DNA of 50,710 nt. Source: Flavobacteriales bacterium (lineage in GTDB: Bacteria > Bacteroidota > Bacteroidia > Flavobacteriales_D > Crocinitomicaceae). Shown piece after piece: positions 33,745 through 42,731 of this stretch. Below the pieces are notes generated by a model. That model was not told the DNA's origin. It was given only the letters and a program-made list of their open reading frames with translations, and did not search any database. Where the stretch lies: the NCBI GenBank assembly GCA_947474675.1, contig CANJKA010000014.1, forward strand, positions 1 to 50,710, in the 5' to 3' direction. The first letter of the stretch is position 1, and each line of letters starts with the position of its first letter. The position numbers and the translations under genes were made by a program.

Positions 33745-34503
33745 TTATTTTTTCTTGTCCACAAATAACCATTTCTCAATCGAAATAGATTTTTCCAGAA
33801 AGTTTTCCAGAACATCATCCAATTCAGGATAAAAATCAATTCCAGTCAAAACCTCAACACTATCCACCGAAACAACAAAAGAGTGTAAACAATCAGATGA
33901 ACTCTCATTCCTCAAAACAAACCCAATCATTTTCTCTTTCCCTTTGTGATTATCCAAAATCACTTTATAATAAGAATTCGGTACAGCCACTTTATGAGAA
34001 CCAATAGTTTTCATGCTGTCCGAAAATATTGGTCCAACAACAATGTATAAAGAATCATATTCAATAGCCCAACTCCTAGTTTGCTCTTCCAATTTCTTCC
34101 AAATCCCACGATTGAAACCAGGTACTTGTGGAGACATATTTGAATAATAAAAAGATTCCAACATTGCAATCTCCGAATAACACATATCTGCTGCAGGTGC
34201 AAGATGCCCTCTGTCATATCCTGCTTTTTCATAATCACTACTATTGTCAGTTCCGTTAATCAAAGGATCAGTCTTAAACTTATCAGCTCGTTCAAAAAGT
34301 TTAGTTGTTTCTAATTTCGTTAATTGATACGCCACCCAATTTGCTTGTCGGTATTTGTGATTGTAAGAAACTGAATAGCCAGTATGATTGATGATTGAAT
34401 CATTTTCACTTAAAGTTGGAATTTCTATTTTTACTGGAGTTTGTCCAAACAAACTAGAAATAGAAATAGAAAAAAGTAGAATAAATAATAGATTGAATTT
34501 CAT
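33745..34503 (-). CDS. Secreted DNA/RNA non-specific endonuclease (NUC1 family)
   Basis: 252 aa with a signal peptide (MKFNLLFILLFSISISSLFG, then Q). The beta-beta-alpha-metal nuclease motif is GYDRGHLAPAADM with the catalytic His, followed by the metal-ligand Asn in FYYSNMSPQVPGFNRGIW. Such enzymes act in the periplasm or outside the cell and degrade any DNA or RNA. Convergent with the HIT gene, it has its own promoter side at 34504. It may be defensive, nutritional or a leftover of a transfer system. Confidence 0.92.
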   Translation of the reverse strand: MKFNLLFILLFSISISSLFGQTPVKIEIPTLSENDSIINHTGYSVSYNHKYRQANWVAYQLTKLETTKLFERADKFKTDPLINGTDNSSDYEKAGYDRGHLAPAADMCYSEIAMLESFYYSNMSPQVPGFNRGIWKKLEEQTRSWAIEYDSLYIVVGPIFSDSMKTIGSHKVAVPNSYYKVILDNHKGKEKMIGFVLRNESSSDCLHSFVVSVDSVEVLTGIDFYPELDDVLENFLEKSISIEKWLFVDKKK

Positions 34504-34571
34504 TTTCTAAAATTTGATTTCATCAAAACAAAGCAGTCAGCTTGCAAATAAATAGAAACACTAAAGCTAAA

Positions 34572-34606
34572 AAAGAGAGAAAACGGGCGTTTCCTCTCTT
34601 TCTTTT
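34572..34606. terminator. Hairpin resembling a terminator
   Basis: AAGAGAG...CTCTCTT arms with a short GC-rich loop, then TTCTTTT. It lies upstream of the nuclease gene and the cytochrome gene, where it would insulate the two divergent units or stop read-through. Confidence 0.55.
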
Positions 34607-34812
34607 AATCAACCTAACCTAACCACCTAAATCAGAGCAAATGTATGGAATGTTTTCGAGAAAAAAGGGATAAAAAAATAAAATTGGCATTTTATTAGAA
34701 TCTTAACACAGAACCTACATCAGGATAAAGATATTCATCTTTCGTTCAAAAGTTTATTTATCAACAAGATATGATTGAAATTATTTTGAGGTGCGTCATC
34801 CTCCTTAAACAA

Positions 34813-34869
34813 ATCGGAATTAAAAATATATTTTTAGACAAGGCTAAAAAATATATTTTTAATTCCGAT
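34813..34869. repeat. Long near-perfect inverted repeat upstream of the cytochrome operon
   Basis: The arms start ATCGGAATTAAAAATATATT and end AATTCCGAT, about 25 bases each with one bulge and a 6-base loop. It ends 25 bases before the ATG at 34894. It may be an operator, an mRNA 5' structure or a terminator; the position favours regulation of the cytochrome/Rieske/porin operon. Confidence 0.7.
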
Positions 34870-34893
34870 ATTTGCAACCACTAAAATAACAAT

Positions 34894-36087
34894 ATGAAAA
34901 AACAAAAAATTTTATTCCTCCTATTTACAGCAATAATATGCTTTATCTCTTGCAAAAAAATAATTCCAACTGCGGCGCCCGTTGAAGAAATTTTGGAAGG
35001 CCCTATTGATGGACTAACAATTGAAGAATCGAATCGATTTTTACACGGTGATGAAGCTTTTGGAGAATTCTTTACAAAAGAAACAGGATTAGGTCCACTT
35101 TTTGTGGAAAATAGTTGTGTTTCCTGTCACACAGGTGCAGGAAAAGGACATCCTAGCTCGATTGTTACTCGATTTGGTCAAATTGATGAACTTGGTAATA
35201 CGTATTTAGATTATGGAGGACCTCAATTACAAAATCGATCAATTCTAGGTTTTAGCCCAGAGGTAATACCTTCAGGTGCTTCATCTACTAAATTGCTAGC
35301 ACCTATTGTTGTAGGTTTAGGTTATTTGGACTTTGTTACCGATGCATATATTCTTGCAATGGCAGATCCTGATGATGCAAATGGAGACGGAGTTACTGGA
35401 ATTCCAAATTGGAATACAATTCCTAGTTTTGTAGAGGTTCGAAAAGGTGCTATTACTTCAAACGGAAAATATATTTGTCGATTTGGGAAAAAAGCTTCAG
35501 TATATGATATTAAACAACAAATAGTTTCAGCATTAAATGAAGATTTAGGAGTCAATTCTGTTTATGATCCTATTGACCTTTTGTCAAAACAAGAAGTAGA
35601 CCCAGAAATTTCGACTCAAAAGATTGTAGATATGAATTTTTATCTCAGAACTTTGAAAGCTCCTACTCCAAGAAATCAGGATGATCCAGAAGTAATAAAA
35701 GGTAAGAATCTTTTTAATCAAATTCAATGTACAAGTTGTCATAAACCTAAATTAGAAACGGGATATTCACCTATTAGTGTTTTATCAAATAAAGAATTTT
35801 ATCCCTACACTGATTTACTTTTACATGATATGGGAAGTGGATTAGATGATGGCTATACAGAAGGAAGTGCTAAAACATATGAATGGCGAACACCACCATT
35901 ATGGGGATTAGGATTAGCAACATCGTCTCAAGGTGGGTCCTACTTCCTATTACACGATGGTAGAGCACACAGTATTGAGGAAGCAATTTATTGGCATGGA
36001 GGTGAAGCAGCAAGTAGAAGACAAATGTATCTAGCTCTACCTACAGATGACAAAAATGCTTTATTAAAGTTTTTACAATCTCTATGA
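34894..36087 (+). CDS. Di-haem cytochrome c, DHOR/DUF1111 family lipoprotein
   Basis: 397 aa. A lipoprotein signal peptide has its lipobox Cys in CFISCKK (near residue 20). Two haem-binding CxxCH motifs occur: NSCVSCHTGAG (about 70) and IQCTSCHKPK (about 280). The family-typical C-terminal LLHDGRAHSIEEAIYWHGGE is present. Di-haem oxidoreductases of this family act as peroxidases or thiol/metal oxidases in the periplasm. It overlaps the Rieske gene by 4 bases and forms a three-gene operon with that and a porin. Its electron partner is probably the Rieske protein. Confidence 0.88.
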   Translation: MKKQKILFLLFTAIICFISCKKIIPTAAPVEEILEGPIDGLTIEESNRFLHGDEAFGEFFTKETGLGPLFVENSCVSCHTGAGKGHPSSIVTRFGQIDELGNTYLDYGGPQLQNRSILGFSPEVIPSGASSTKLLAPIVVGLGYLDFVTDAYILAMADPDDANGDGVTGIPNWNTIPSFVEVRKGAITSNGKYICRFGKKASVYDIKQQIVSALNEDLGVNSVYDPIDLLSKQEVDPEISTQKIVDMNFYLRTLKAPTPRNQDDPEVIKGKNLFNQIQCTSCHKPKLETGYSPISVLSNKEFYPYTDLLLHDMGSGLDDGYTEGSAKTYEWRTPPLWGLGLATSSQGGSYFLLHDGRAHSIEEAIYWHGGEAASRRQMYLALPTDDKNALLKFLQSL

Positions 36088-36530
36088 TGGAAAGAAGAGA
36101 TTTTATTAAATCTTGTGGATATGCCTGTATTGGAGGAACTGCTTTAATTACTATTTTAAATAGTTGCAGATCTACACAAACAGTTAATGGTTTAATAATG
36201 GATTCTAATATTGTAATTAATATATCTGATTTTGAAATAAATAATAATAAGAAAAACAAACAAATTAGAGAATTTATTATTGTACAAAATGATGCTTTAA
36301 AATTTCCTATTTGTGTCTATCGAATAAATGAGACTACATTTTCAGCTTTGTATTTAGAATGTACGCATCAAGGAGCTGAATTACAAGTGTTCGGTGATAA
36401 ACTTCATTGTCCTGCGCATGGTGCTGAATTCGATAATCATGGAAAAGTTATGAGTGGACCAGCAGAAACAAATCTTCGTTCATTCCCAATAAAAATTGAG
36501 AACAAACAAATTAAAATTTCATTAAAATGA
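36084..36530 (+). CDS. Rieske 2Fe-2S protein with Tat-type leader
   Basis: 148 aa. The N-terminus MMERRDFIKSCGYACIGGTA is a twin-arginine signal, and a Cys in ILNSCRS may be lipidated. The Rieske cluster ligands are CTHQGAEL and CPAHGAEFD, each Cys-x-His. An exported folded Fe-S protein fits the Tat route. It overlaps the cytochrome gene by 4 bases at its start and the porin gene by 4 bases at its end, so it is co-translated. Electron transfer to the di-haem cytochrome is inferred. Confidence 0.9.
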   Translation: MMERRDFIKSCGYACIGGTALITILNSCRSTQTVNGLIMDSNIVINISDFEINNNKKNKQIREFIIVQNDALKFPICVYRINETTFSALYLECTHQGAELQVFGDKLHCPAHGAEFDNHGKVMSGPAETNLRSFPIKIENKQIKISLK

Positions 36531-37762
36531 ATTATAAATTAAACCTTTTATTAATAATAATTATAGTTAGTTCTATAAATAAAGTGACTGCACAAATTGA
36601 CAGCACTCTTTTGAACCGGATACCAAAAGACACCCTTAAGCAAGCAATGAATATGGATGCGACCTATAATCGTCCATTTTTAAGTATTGGGAAAACTCCT
36701 TTAGCAATTGGTGGTTATACTGAAGCAAACTGGCAACATGCTACATCGGATGGAGTATCGGAAGGGCATCAATTTCAAGCAAGAAGACTTACCTTATTTG
36801 TTGCATCCACTATCAACAAACGATTGAAATTTTTAAGTGAAATAGAATTTGAAGATGGCGGAAAAAAAATTGCAATTGAGTTTGCTTCTATGGATGTAGA
36901 ATTTAATCCTTTATTGAATTTTAGAGGAGGAATAATTATGAATCCAATTGGAAGTTTTAATCAAAATCACGATGGACCAAAATGGGAATTTACTGATCGT
37001 CCTATTTCTGCTACTCAAATGCTTCCTGCAACTTGGAGTAATTCTGGTTTTGGTTTGTTTGGGAAAAAATTCAAAAAGGACTGGATGTTTGGTTACGAAT
37101 TTTACCTTTCAGGTGGTTTTGACAACTCAATAATTGATAACACGGAAAATAAAACCTTTTTACCAGAGGCTAAAAAAAATCCTGAGCGTTTTGAGGAAAT
37201 AAATAGCGGTCTTCCAATGGTTACTGGTAAAATTGCTGTTCGGAATAAATTAGCGGGAGAAATTGGACTTTCATATATGGGAGGTGTTTATAATAAATTT
37301 AATGATGATGGTAATATCATAGATATAAAAAGAAGACTAGATGTTTTTGCAATCGATTATAATGTTACAATCCCAAAAGTTAAGACAACGGTTATCGCCG
37401 AATGGGCTTGGATTCTGATAGATGTACCAACAACCTATTTACAAAATTTTGGTTCAAATCAACATGGTGGTTTTGTAGATATTATTCAACCTGTATTATC
37501 TAGAAAAATGTTTGGTTGGAATAAAGCTACATTAAACCTTGCATGTAGATTAGAATATGTAGATTGGAATTATGCGAATTTCATTGAAACAAACACAAAT
37601 ATTGGTGATCATTTATGGAGTGTGATGCCAGCTATTAGTTTTCGCCCTACTGCTCAAACGGTTTTTAGATTTAATTATAGATATCAGCAACAAACTGATT
37701 TATTAGGGAATCCTGCTGCTTTGACAGGAGTGTTTCAAGTTGGGTTTTCGACGTATTTCTGA
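36527..37762 (+). CDS. Outer-membrane porin-like beta-barrel protein
   Basis: 411 aa with a signal peptide ending VTAQIDS. The mature protein is a series of amphipathic strands: LAIGGYTEANWQHATSDG, LTLFVASTINKRLKFLSEIE, FRFNYRYQQQTDLLG, with an aromatic C-terminal end (GVFQVGFSTYF) typical of outer-membrane proteins. It is similar in style to phosphate-selective OprO/P-like porins of Bacteroidetes. As third gene of the cytochrome operon it probably lets in the substrate that is oxidised in the periplasm; the identity of that substrate is unknown. Confidence 0.8.
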   Translation: MNYKLNLLLIIIIVSSINKVTAQIDSTLLNRIPKDTLKQAMNMDATYNRPFLSIGKTPLAIGGYTEANWQHATSDGVSEGHQFQARRLTLFVASTINKRLKFLSEIEFEDGGKKIAIEFASMDVEFNPLLNFRGGIIMNPIGSFNQNHDGPKWEFTDRPISATQMLPATWSNSGFGLFGKKFKKDWMFGYEFYLSGGFDNSIIDNTENKTFLPEAKKNPERFEEINSGLPMVTGKIAVRNKLAGEIGLSYMGGVYNKFNDDGNIIDIKRRLDVFAIDYNVTIPKVKTTVIAEWAWILIDVPTTYLQNFGSNQHGGFVDIIQPVLSRKMFGWNKATLNLACRLEYVDWNYANFIETNTNIGDHLWSVMPAISFRPTAQTVFRFNYRYQQQTDLLGNPAALTGVFQVGFSTYF

Positions 37763-37904
37763 TTTTTTAATTTCGTTTTTTACTTCTTCAGTTCAAGTAA
37801 TAAATGAAATAATCTATTAATGAGAGATTCACTAAATAAGTCTTCTTTAAAATAGTACAAGTAGAAACAAATCTAATGGGTTAACAAAAAAATAACACTA
37901 ATAA

Positions 37905-37937
37905 TTTGATGTTATTTATATAAATAAAGTATATTTG
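37905..37937 (+). promoter_or_regulatory. Bacteroidetes-type promoter of the metal-efflux operon
   Basis: TTTG at 37905-37908, 21 bases, then TATATTTG at 37930-37937. The -7 element ends 4 bases before the ATG at 37942, so the transcript would be leaderless or nearly so. It drives the genes to 46293. Confidence 0.72.
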
Positions 37938-37941
37938 AATT

Positions 37942-38268
37942 ATGAAATACTTTTGGGTACTATTCAGTTTTTTAATTTTATTCCTTTCAATATCGCCATG
38001 TTGCGATGATGGAGGATGCGTAAAAACGAATGATACCCATGCATCAACTGCTACAGAACACCACAACGAAGATAAGGAACACAAAGAACTTTGTTCCCCT
38101 TTTTGTATTTGTTCTTGTTGTGGAAATCACATTTCAACAAGTAAAATACTTAATACGTCTTATGAAATATCTTTTATAGATATAGAAAATAATATGACAA
38201 CTAATTATACTACTCAATTTTCTTCAAAATTTGAAGTTAGTATTTGGCAACCGCCCCAAATCGTTTAA
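37942..38268 (+). CDS. Small Cys/His-rich exported protein heading the metal-efflux operon
   Basis: 108 aa. The hydrophobic start MKYFWVLFSFLILFLSISPC acts as a signal or membrane anchor, followed by CCDDGGC, the His-rich STATEHHNEDKEHKE, and a CSPFCICSCCG cluster. Proteins with this Cys/His pattern precede CusA/CzcA genes in many Bacteroidetes and probably bind metal in the periplasm. The CzcA gene starts 100 bases downstream. A sensor or metallochaperone role is inferred. Confidence 0.75.
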   Translation: MKYFWVLFSFLILFLSISPCCDDGGCVKTNDTHASTATEHHNEDKEHKELCSPFCICSCCGNHISTSKILNTSYEISFIDIENNMTTNYTTQFSSKFEVSIWQPPQIV

Positions 38269-38367
38269 TCGTTTTTTATCCAAATTAGTTTGTAAAATGA
38301 AATCTCATTTTACGTGTTTGTGCTTTTAGCATTTGCATCAAATTTATTAACGATTAACATTCTTAAC

Positions 38368-41300
38368 ATGTTAGACAAAATCATTCTTTTCAGTATAAAG
38401 AATAAGTTTGTTATAGGCTTATTCACACTGGCATTAATAGTAGTTGGGGGATATTCCCTAAAAAAACTTCCAATTGATGCTTTACCTGATATTACTAATA
38501 ATCAGGTGCAAATTATTACTTCTTCGCCAACATTGGCGACACAAGAAGTTGAGCAATTCATTACCTATCCAATTGAATTAGCCGTAAAACCTATTCCGAA
38601 AGTTGTTGAACTTCGCTCAATAAGCCGTTTTGGTTTGAGTGTTGTAACAGTCGTTTTTGAAGAAGATGTAGATATTTATTGGGCAAGGGCGCAAATAAAT
38701 GAACGTTTAAAAGAAGCGGAAAGTAGTATTCCTAAAGGTCTAGGAAATCCAGATATTGCACCTGTAAGTACAGGATTAGGAGAAATTTATCAATACGTAG
38801 TATTTCCTAAAAAAGGATATGAGAAAAAATACAATGCAACTGAATTACGAACGATTCAAGATTGGATAATACGTCCACAATTATTGGGAACACCCGGAGT
38901 TGCAGAAGTAAATACACTCGGCGGTAGTTTAAAGCAATATGAAATTGCCATTGTACCCGACAAATTAAAAAGCATGAATACAACCATTGCTGAAATTTTT
39001 GAAGCATTGGAGAAAAACAATGAAAATACAGGTGGTGCTTACATTGATAAAAAACCGTATGCTTATTTCATTCGTGGAATTGGGATGGTGAGTGATATTA
39101 ATGACATCAAAAAAATTGTAGTAAAAAATCAAAATGGTATTCCGATTTTAATTCGTGATGTTGCAAATGTTCAAATTGGAAGCAGTATTCGATTTGGAGC
39201 AGTTACAAAAGATGGAGAGGGTGAACAAGTGAGCGGAATGGCAATGATGCTCAAAGGTGAAAACAGTGCCGAAGTTGTTGCTAATGTGAAAGAAAAAATG
39301 GAGCAAATCAAAACTTCATTGCCCGAAGGTGTTGAGATAGAAGCTTTCATGGATCGAACAAAATTAGTAGACAAAGCAATTGGAACTGTCAAAACAAATT
39401 TGATAGAAGGAGCGTTAATTGTTATTTTCATTCTTGTACTCCTACTAGGAAATTGGCGTGCTGGATTGGTCGTTGCCTCTGTTATTCCCTTATCTTTACT
39501 TTTTGCTGTTACTATGATGCATCTATTTGGAGTGAGTGGTAATTTAATGAGTTTAGGAGCGATCGATTTTGGATTAATTGTGGATGGAGCAGTAATTATT
39601 GTCGAAGCCATTATTCATCGACTGCAAAGTAATAAAATCACGAAACTACTATCAGTTGAAGAAATGGATAATGAAGTATATCAGGCATCTTCAAAAATCA
39701 GAAGTAGTGCTGCATTTGGAGAAATTATCATTTTAATTGTTTACTTGCCAATTTTAGCTTTGGTAGGAATTGAAGGTAAAATGTTTGGTCCGATGGCACA
39801 AACGGTATCTTTTGCAATTTTAGGAGCTTTTCTTTTATCCTTGACTTATGTTCCGATGATGGCATCTTTGGCTTTAAAAAAACAAACAGGACATAAAAGA
39901 AATATCAGTGATAAGATAATGTCTGCTTTGGAAAGAGTTTATCAGCCATTATTAATGAAAGCTTTAAAAATGAAAGCGATCGTTGTATCAATTGCTGTTG
40001 GTTTATTAGTCGTTGCAATCTTAATCTTTAATGGATTAGGTGGAGAATTCATTCCGACTTTAGATGAAGGTGATATCGCAACTCACGTAATCATTGCATC
40101 GGGTAGTTCACTTTCTCAGGAAATAGAATCAACAACAAAAGCGGAAAAACTATTAAAGAAAAAGTTTCCCGAAATTAAGATGATAGTTACCAAAATTGGT
40201 AGTGCTGAAATCCCAACGGATCCAATGCCTATAGAGGCAGGTGATATGATAATCCTTCTAAAAGATCGTAGTGAATGGACATCGGCTGAAACTAAAGAAG
40301 AATTAATGGAAAAAATGGAACACACCTTGTCAGAAATACCAGGTGTTACAACTGAATTTTCTCAACCTATTCAAATGCGTTTCAACGAGTTAATGACAGG
40401 TGTTAGAAGTGATGTTGCCATAAAAATTTACGGAGAAGACCTTGATATGTTGGTGAGCAAAGGAGATGAAGTTCTCAATATGATCCAAGGAATCAATGGT
40501 GTTGCCGATGCGAAAGCTGAACGTGTTGCTGGACTACCTCAAATTTCTGTTCGATACAACAAAGATAAATTAGCACTTTACGGATTAAATGTGGGTGATT
40601 TAAACAAAGTAATCCGAATTGGATTTGCGGGTGAAAAAGCAGGTGTTATTTACGAAGGTGAAAAACGATTTGATTTGGTACTTCGATTGGCTTCTGAAAG
40701 CAGAAGTGATATTTCAAATTTAAAAACACTCTATATTACTTTACCTTCTGGAAGTCAAATTCCATTGGAACAAGTCGCTGACATCAGCTACGAACCTGGA
40801 CCGATGCAAATCAGTCGTGAAGATGGAAAGAGAAGAATTGTTGTTGGTTTTAATGTAAGAGGTAGAGATGTTAAAAGTATCGTCGATGAGATACAGAAGA
40901 AACTAAATGCAAAACTCAAATTACCAGCTGGATATTATGTTACGTATGGCGGTCAGTTTGAAAATTTAGTAGAAGCCTCTGCTCGTTTGTCGATTGCTGT
41001 TCCAGTGGCTTTACTGTTAATATTGGTTTTATTATTTTTCACTTTCAGATCTATGAAACAATCCTTATTAATCTTTACAGCCATTCCATTTTCAGCCATT
41101 GGAGGAGTATTTGCTTTATGGCTTCGTGATATGCCGTTTAGCATTTCAGCAGGAATTGGATTTATCGCCTTATTTGGAGTCGCCGTTTTAAATGGAATTG
41201 TTTTAATCGGCTATTTCAATCAATTAAAAACAGAAGGTATGAATGACGTGTTAGACAGAGTAAAAGAAGGAACAAAAGTTCGTTTAAGACCAGTTATCTT

Positions 41301-42720
41301 AACTGCTGCTGTTGCATCTTTGGGATTCTTACCTATGGCATTGAGTTCTAGCGCAGGTGCAGAAGTTCAAAAACCCTTGGCAACCGTTGTAATCGGTGGT
41401 TTAATTACTGCTACACTTTTAACGCTGATTGTTTTACCAATTCTATACCTCTATTTTGAGAAAGGTATCAAAGGAAAAAAGAAAAAGATTAGCTCTGTTG
41501 CTTCTCTAATCCTTGTATTGTTTTTAGCAGGAAATGTCAATAGTCAGGTTACTCAAAATTTAACATTGGAAACAGCTATTGAATTAGGTTTAAAAAACAA
41601 TCAACAAATAAAAGCCAATGAATTGGATATTCAAATGCAAAATCAGCTAAAAGCAACAGCCTTTGAAATGCCCAAAACGGAGTTCGGTAGTATGTTAGGT
41701 CAATACAATACCAGATCATTTGACCAAAATTATAGTATTTCACAAAGTTTGAGTCCGTTTCAATTTGGTGCAAAAAAAGAATTAATCAATGCTAACATAA
41801 AGAGCAGTGAATTGAATCTTAATCTGACCAAACAAGAAATTAAGTTAACCATTCGTCAGTCTTGGAACAACTTAATCTATTTATTGGAAGTAGATAAATT
41901 ATTAAACAGACAAGACAGTTTGCTACTCAATTTTGCGAAAGCCGCATTGTTAAAATATGAGGTTGGAGAAAGTAATTCATTGGAATCGACAACCGCTCAG
42001 GTGAAGCAACAGGAATTATTGCAATTGATTAAGCAAAACAATGCTCGAATTTTTGTAGAAAAATCTAAATTAAAAACACTCTTGAATCTTCAAACGGATT
42101 TTACACTAAATGAGAAGGGATTAGTCATTCTTCCTGCTATTGCCGTTACTGATAGTTCTTCTTTGAAACAAAATCCAGAATTGGAATTGGCGATGCAGGA
42201 AGTTCAGAAGGCAATGGCAAATCAAAAATTAGAAAAATCAATGCTACTCCCCGATTTTAAGGCTGGGTATTTTATACAGTCGTTAACAGGAAATCAAGAT
42301 GTAAACGGACAATCTTTTTATTACAATGGTTCGCCTCGTTTTCAAGGAGTTACAATTGGTGTTTCAATTCCAATATTTGCAGGAAGTGCAATTGCCCGAA
42401 AAAAAGCAGCGGAAACAAATATTCAGATGCAACAAAAAAACACTGAATATTTAGAAACGCAATTGAAAAGTCAATTTCAACAGCAAATGGAACAATTACT
42501 TACGTTTCAGTCCTTGGTTGAATATTACCAAAGTTCGGCTTTGCCCTCTGCAAAATTGATCTCGGATAATGTATCGAAAAGTTACAAAAATGGAGATATA
42601 TCCTACATAGAATTTATCCAAGGAATTCAAACTTCTCTTGATATTCAAGCCAACTATCTAAACGCTTTGTCTAATTATAATCAAACTGTCATCAATTTGC
42701 AGTTTTTGTTAAACCAATAA
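38368..42720 (+). CDS. czcA: CzcA-type RND metal efflux pump fused to a TolC-like outer-membrane channel
   Basis: 1450 aa from the ATG at 38368. The upstream in-frame Met at 38314 adds an implausible leader. Residues about 1-1040 are an RND transporter: MLDKIILFSIKNKFVIGLFT, the proton-relay GAIDFGLIVDGAVIIVEAII in TM4, and the conserved MNGIVLIG-like region in TM10-11. Residues about 1060-1450 are a TolC-like outer-membrane factor after a hydrophobic linker (SSVASLILVLFLAGNVNSQ). The DFG...DGA signature suggests divalent ions (Zn, Co, Cd, Ni) rather than Cu(I)/Ag. The fusion is known in Bacteroidetes. Operon with czcB and a P-type ATPase. Confidence 0.92.
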   Translation: MLDKIILFSIKNKFVIGLFTLALIVVGGYSLKKLPIDALPDITNNQVQIITSSPTLATQEVEQFITYPIELAVKPIPKVVELRSISRFGLSVVTVVFEEDVDIYWARAQINERLKEAESSIPKGLGNPDIAPVSTGLGEIYQYVVFPKKGYEKKYNATELRTIQDWIIRPQLLGTPGVAEVNTLGGSLKQYEIAIVPDKLKSMNTTIAEIFEALEKNNENTGGAYIDKKPYAYFIRGIGMVSDINDIKKIVVKNQNGIPILIRDVANVQIGSSIRFGAVTKDGEGEQVSGMAMMLKGENSAEVVANVKEKMEQIKTSLPEGVEIEAFMDRTKLVDKAIGTVKTNLIEGALIVIFILVLLLGNWRAGLVVASVIPLSLLFAVTMMHLFGVSGNLMSLGAIDFGLIVDGAVIIVEAIIHRLQSNKITKLLSVEEMDNEVYQASSKIRSSAAFGEIIILIVYLPILALVGIEGKMFGPMAQTVSFAILGAFLLSLTYVPMMASLALKKQTGHKRNISDKIMSALERVYQPLLMKALKMKAIVVSIAVGLLVVAILIFNGLGGEFIPTLDEGDIATHVIIASGSSLSQEIESTTKAEKLLKKKFPEIKMIVTKIGSAEIPTDPMPIEAGDMIILLKDRSEWTSAETKEELMEKMEHTLSEIPGVTTEFSQPIQMRFNELMTGVRSDVAIKIYGEDLDMLVSKGDEVLNMIQGINGVADAKAERVAGLPQISVRYNKDKLALYGLNVGDLNKVIRIGFAGEKAGVIYEGEKRFDLVLRLASESRSDISNLKTLYITLPSGSQIPLEQVADISYEPGPMQISREDGKRRIVVGFNVRGRDVKSIVDEIQKKLNAKLKLPAGYYVTYGGQFENLVEASARLSIAVPVALLLILVLLFFTFRSMKQSLLIFTAIPFSAIGGVFALWLRDMPFSISAGIGFIALFGVAVLNGIVLIGYFNQLKTEGMNDVLDRVKEGTKVRLRPVILTAAVASLGFLPMALSSSAGAEVQKPLATVVIGGLITATLLTLIVLPILYLYFEKGIKGKKKKISSVASLILVLFLAGNVNSQVTQNLTLETAIELGLKNNQQIKANELDIQMQNQLKATAFEMPKTEFGSMLGQYNTRSFDQNYSISQSLSPFQFGAKKELINANIKSSELNLNLTKQEIKLTIRQSWNNLIYLLEVDKLLNRQDSLLLNFAKAALLKYEVGESNSLESTTAQVKQQELLQLIKQNNARIFVEKSKLKTLLNLQTDFTLNEKGLVILPAIAVTDSSSLKQNPELELAMQEVQKAMANQKLEKSMLLPDFKAGYFIQSLTGNQDVNGQSFYYNGSPRFQGVTIGVSIPIFAGSAIARKKAAETNIQMQQKNTEYLETQLKSQFQQQMEQLLTFQSLVEYYQSSALPSAKLISDNVSKSYKNGDISYIEFIQGIQTSLDIQANYLNALSNYNQTVINLQFLLNQ

Positions 42721-42731
42721 TTCATTACACC

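Larger units (their letters stand above)
34504..34893. other. Intergenic region between nuclease and cytochrome genes
   Basis: No gene is seen. It contains a hairpin (34572-34606) and a very long inverted repeat (34813-34869), both listed separately, and an AT-rich promoter region for the genes on each side. Confidence 0.5.

Noticed and set aside
38314..38367. Longer start for the CzcA-TolC fusion
   Set aside because: CzcA proteins begin with MLDKII-like sequence; the 18 extra residues have no counterpart.
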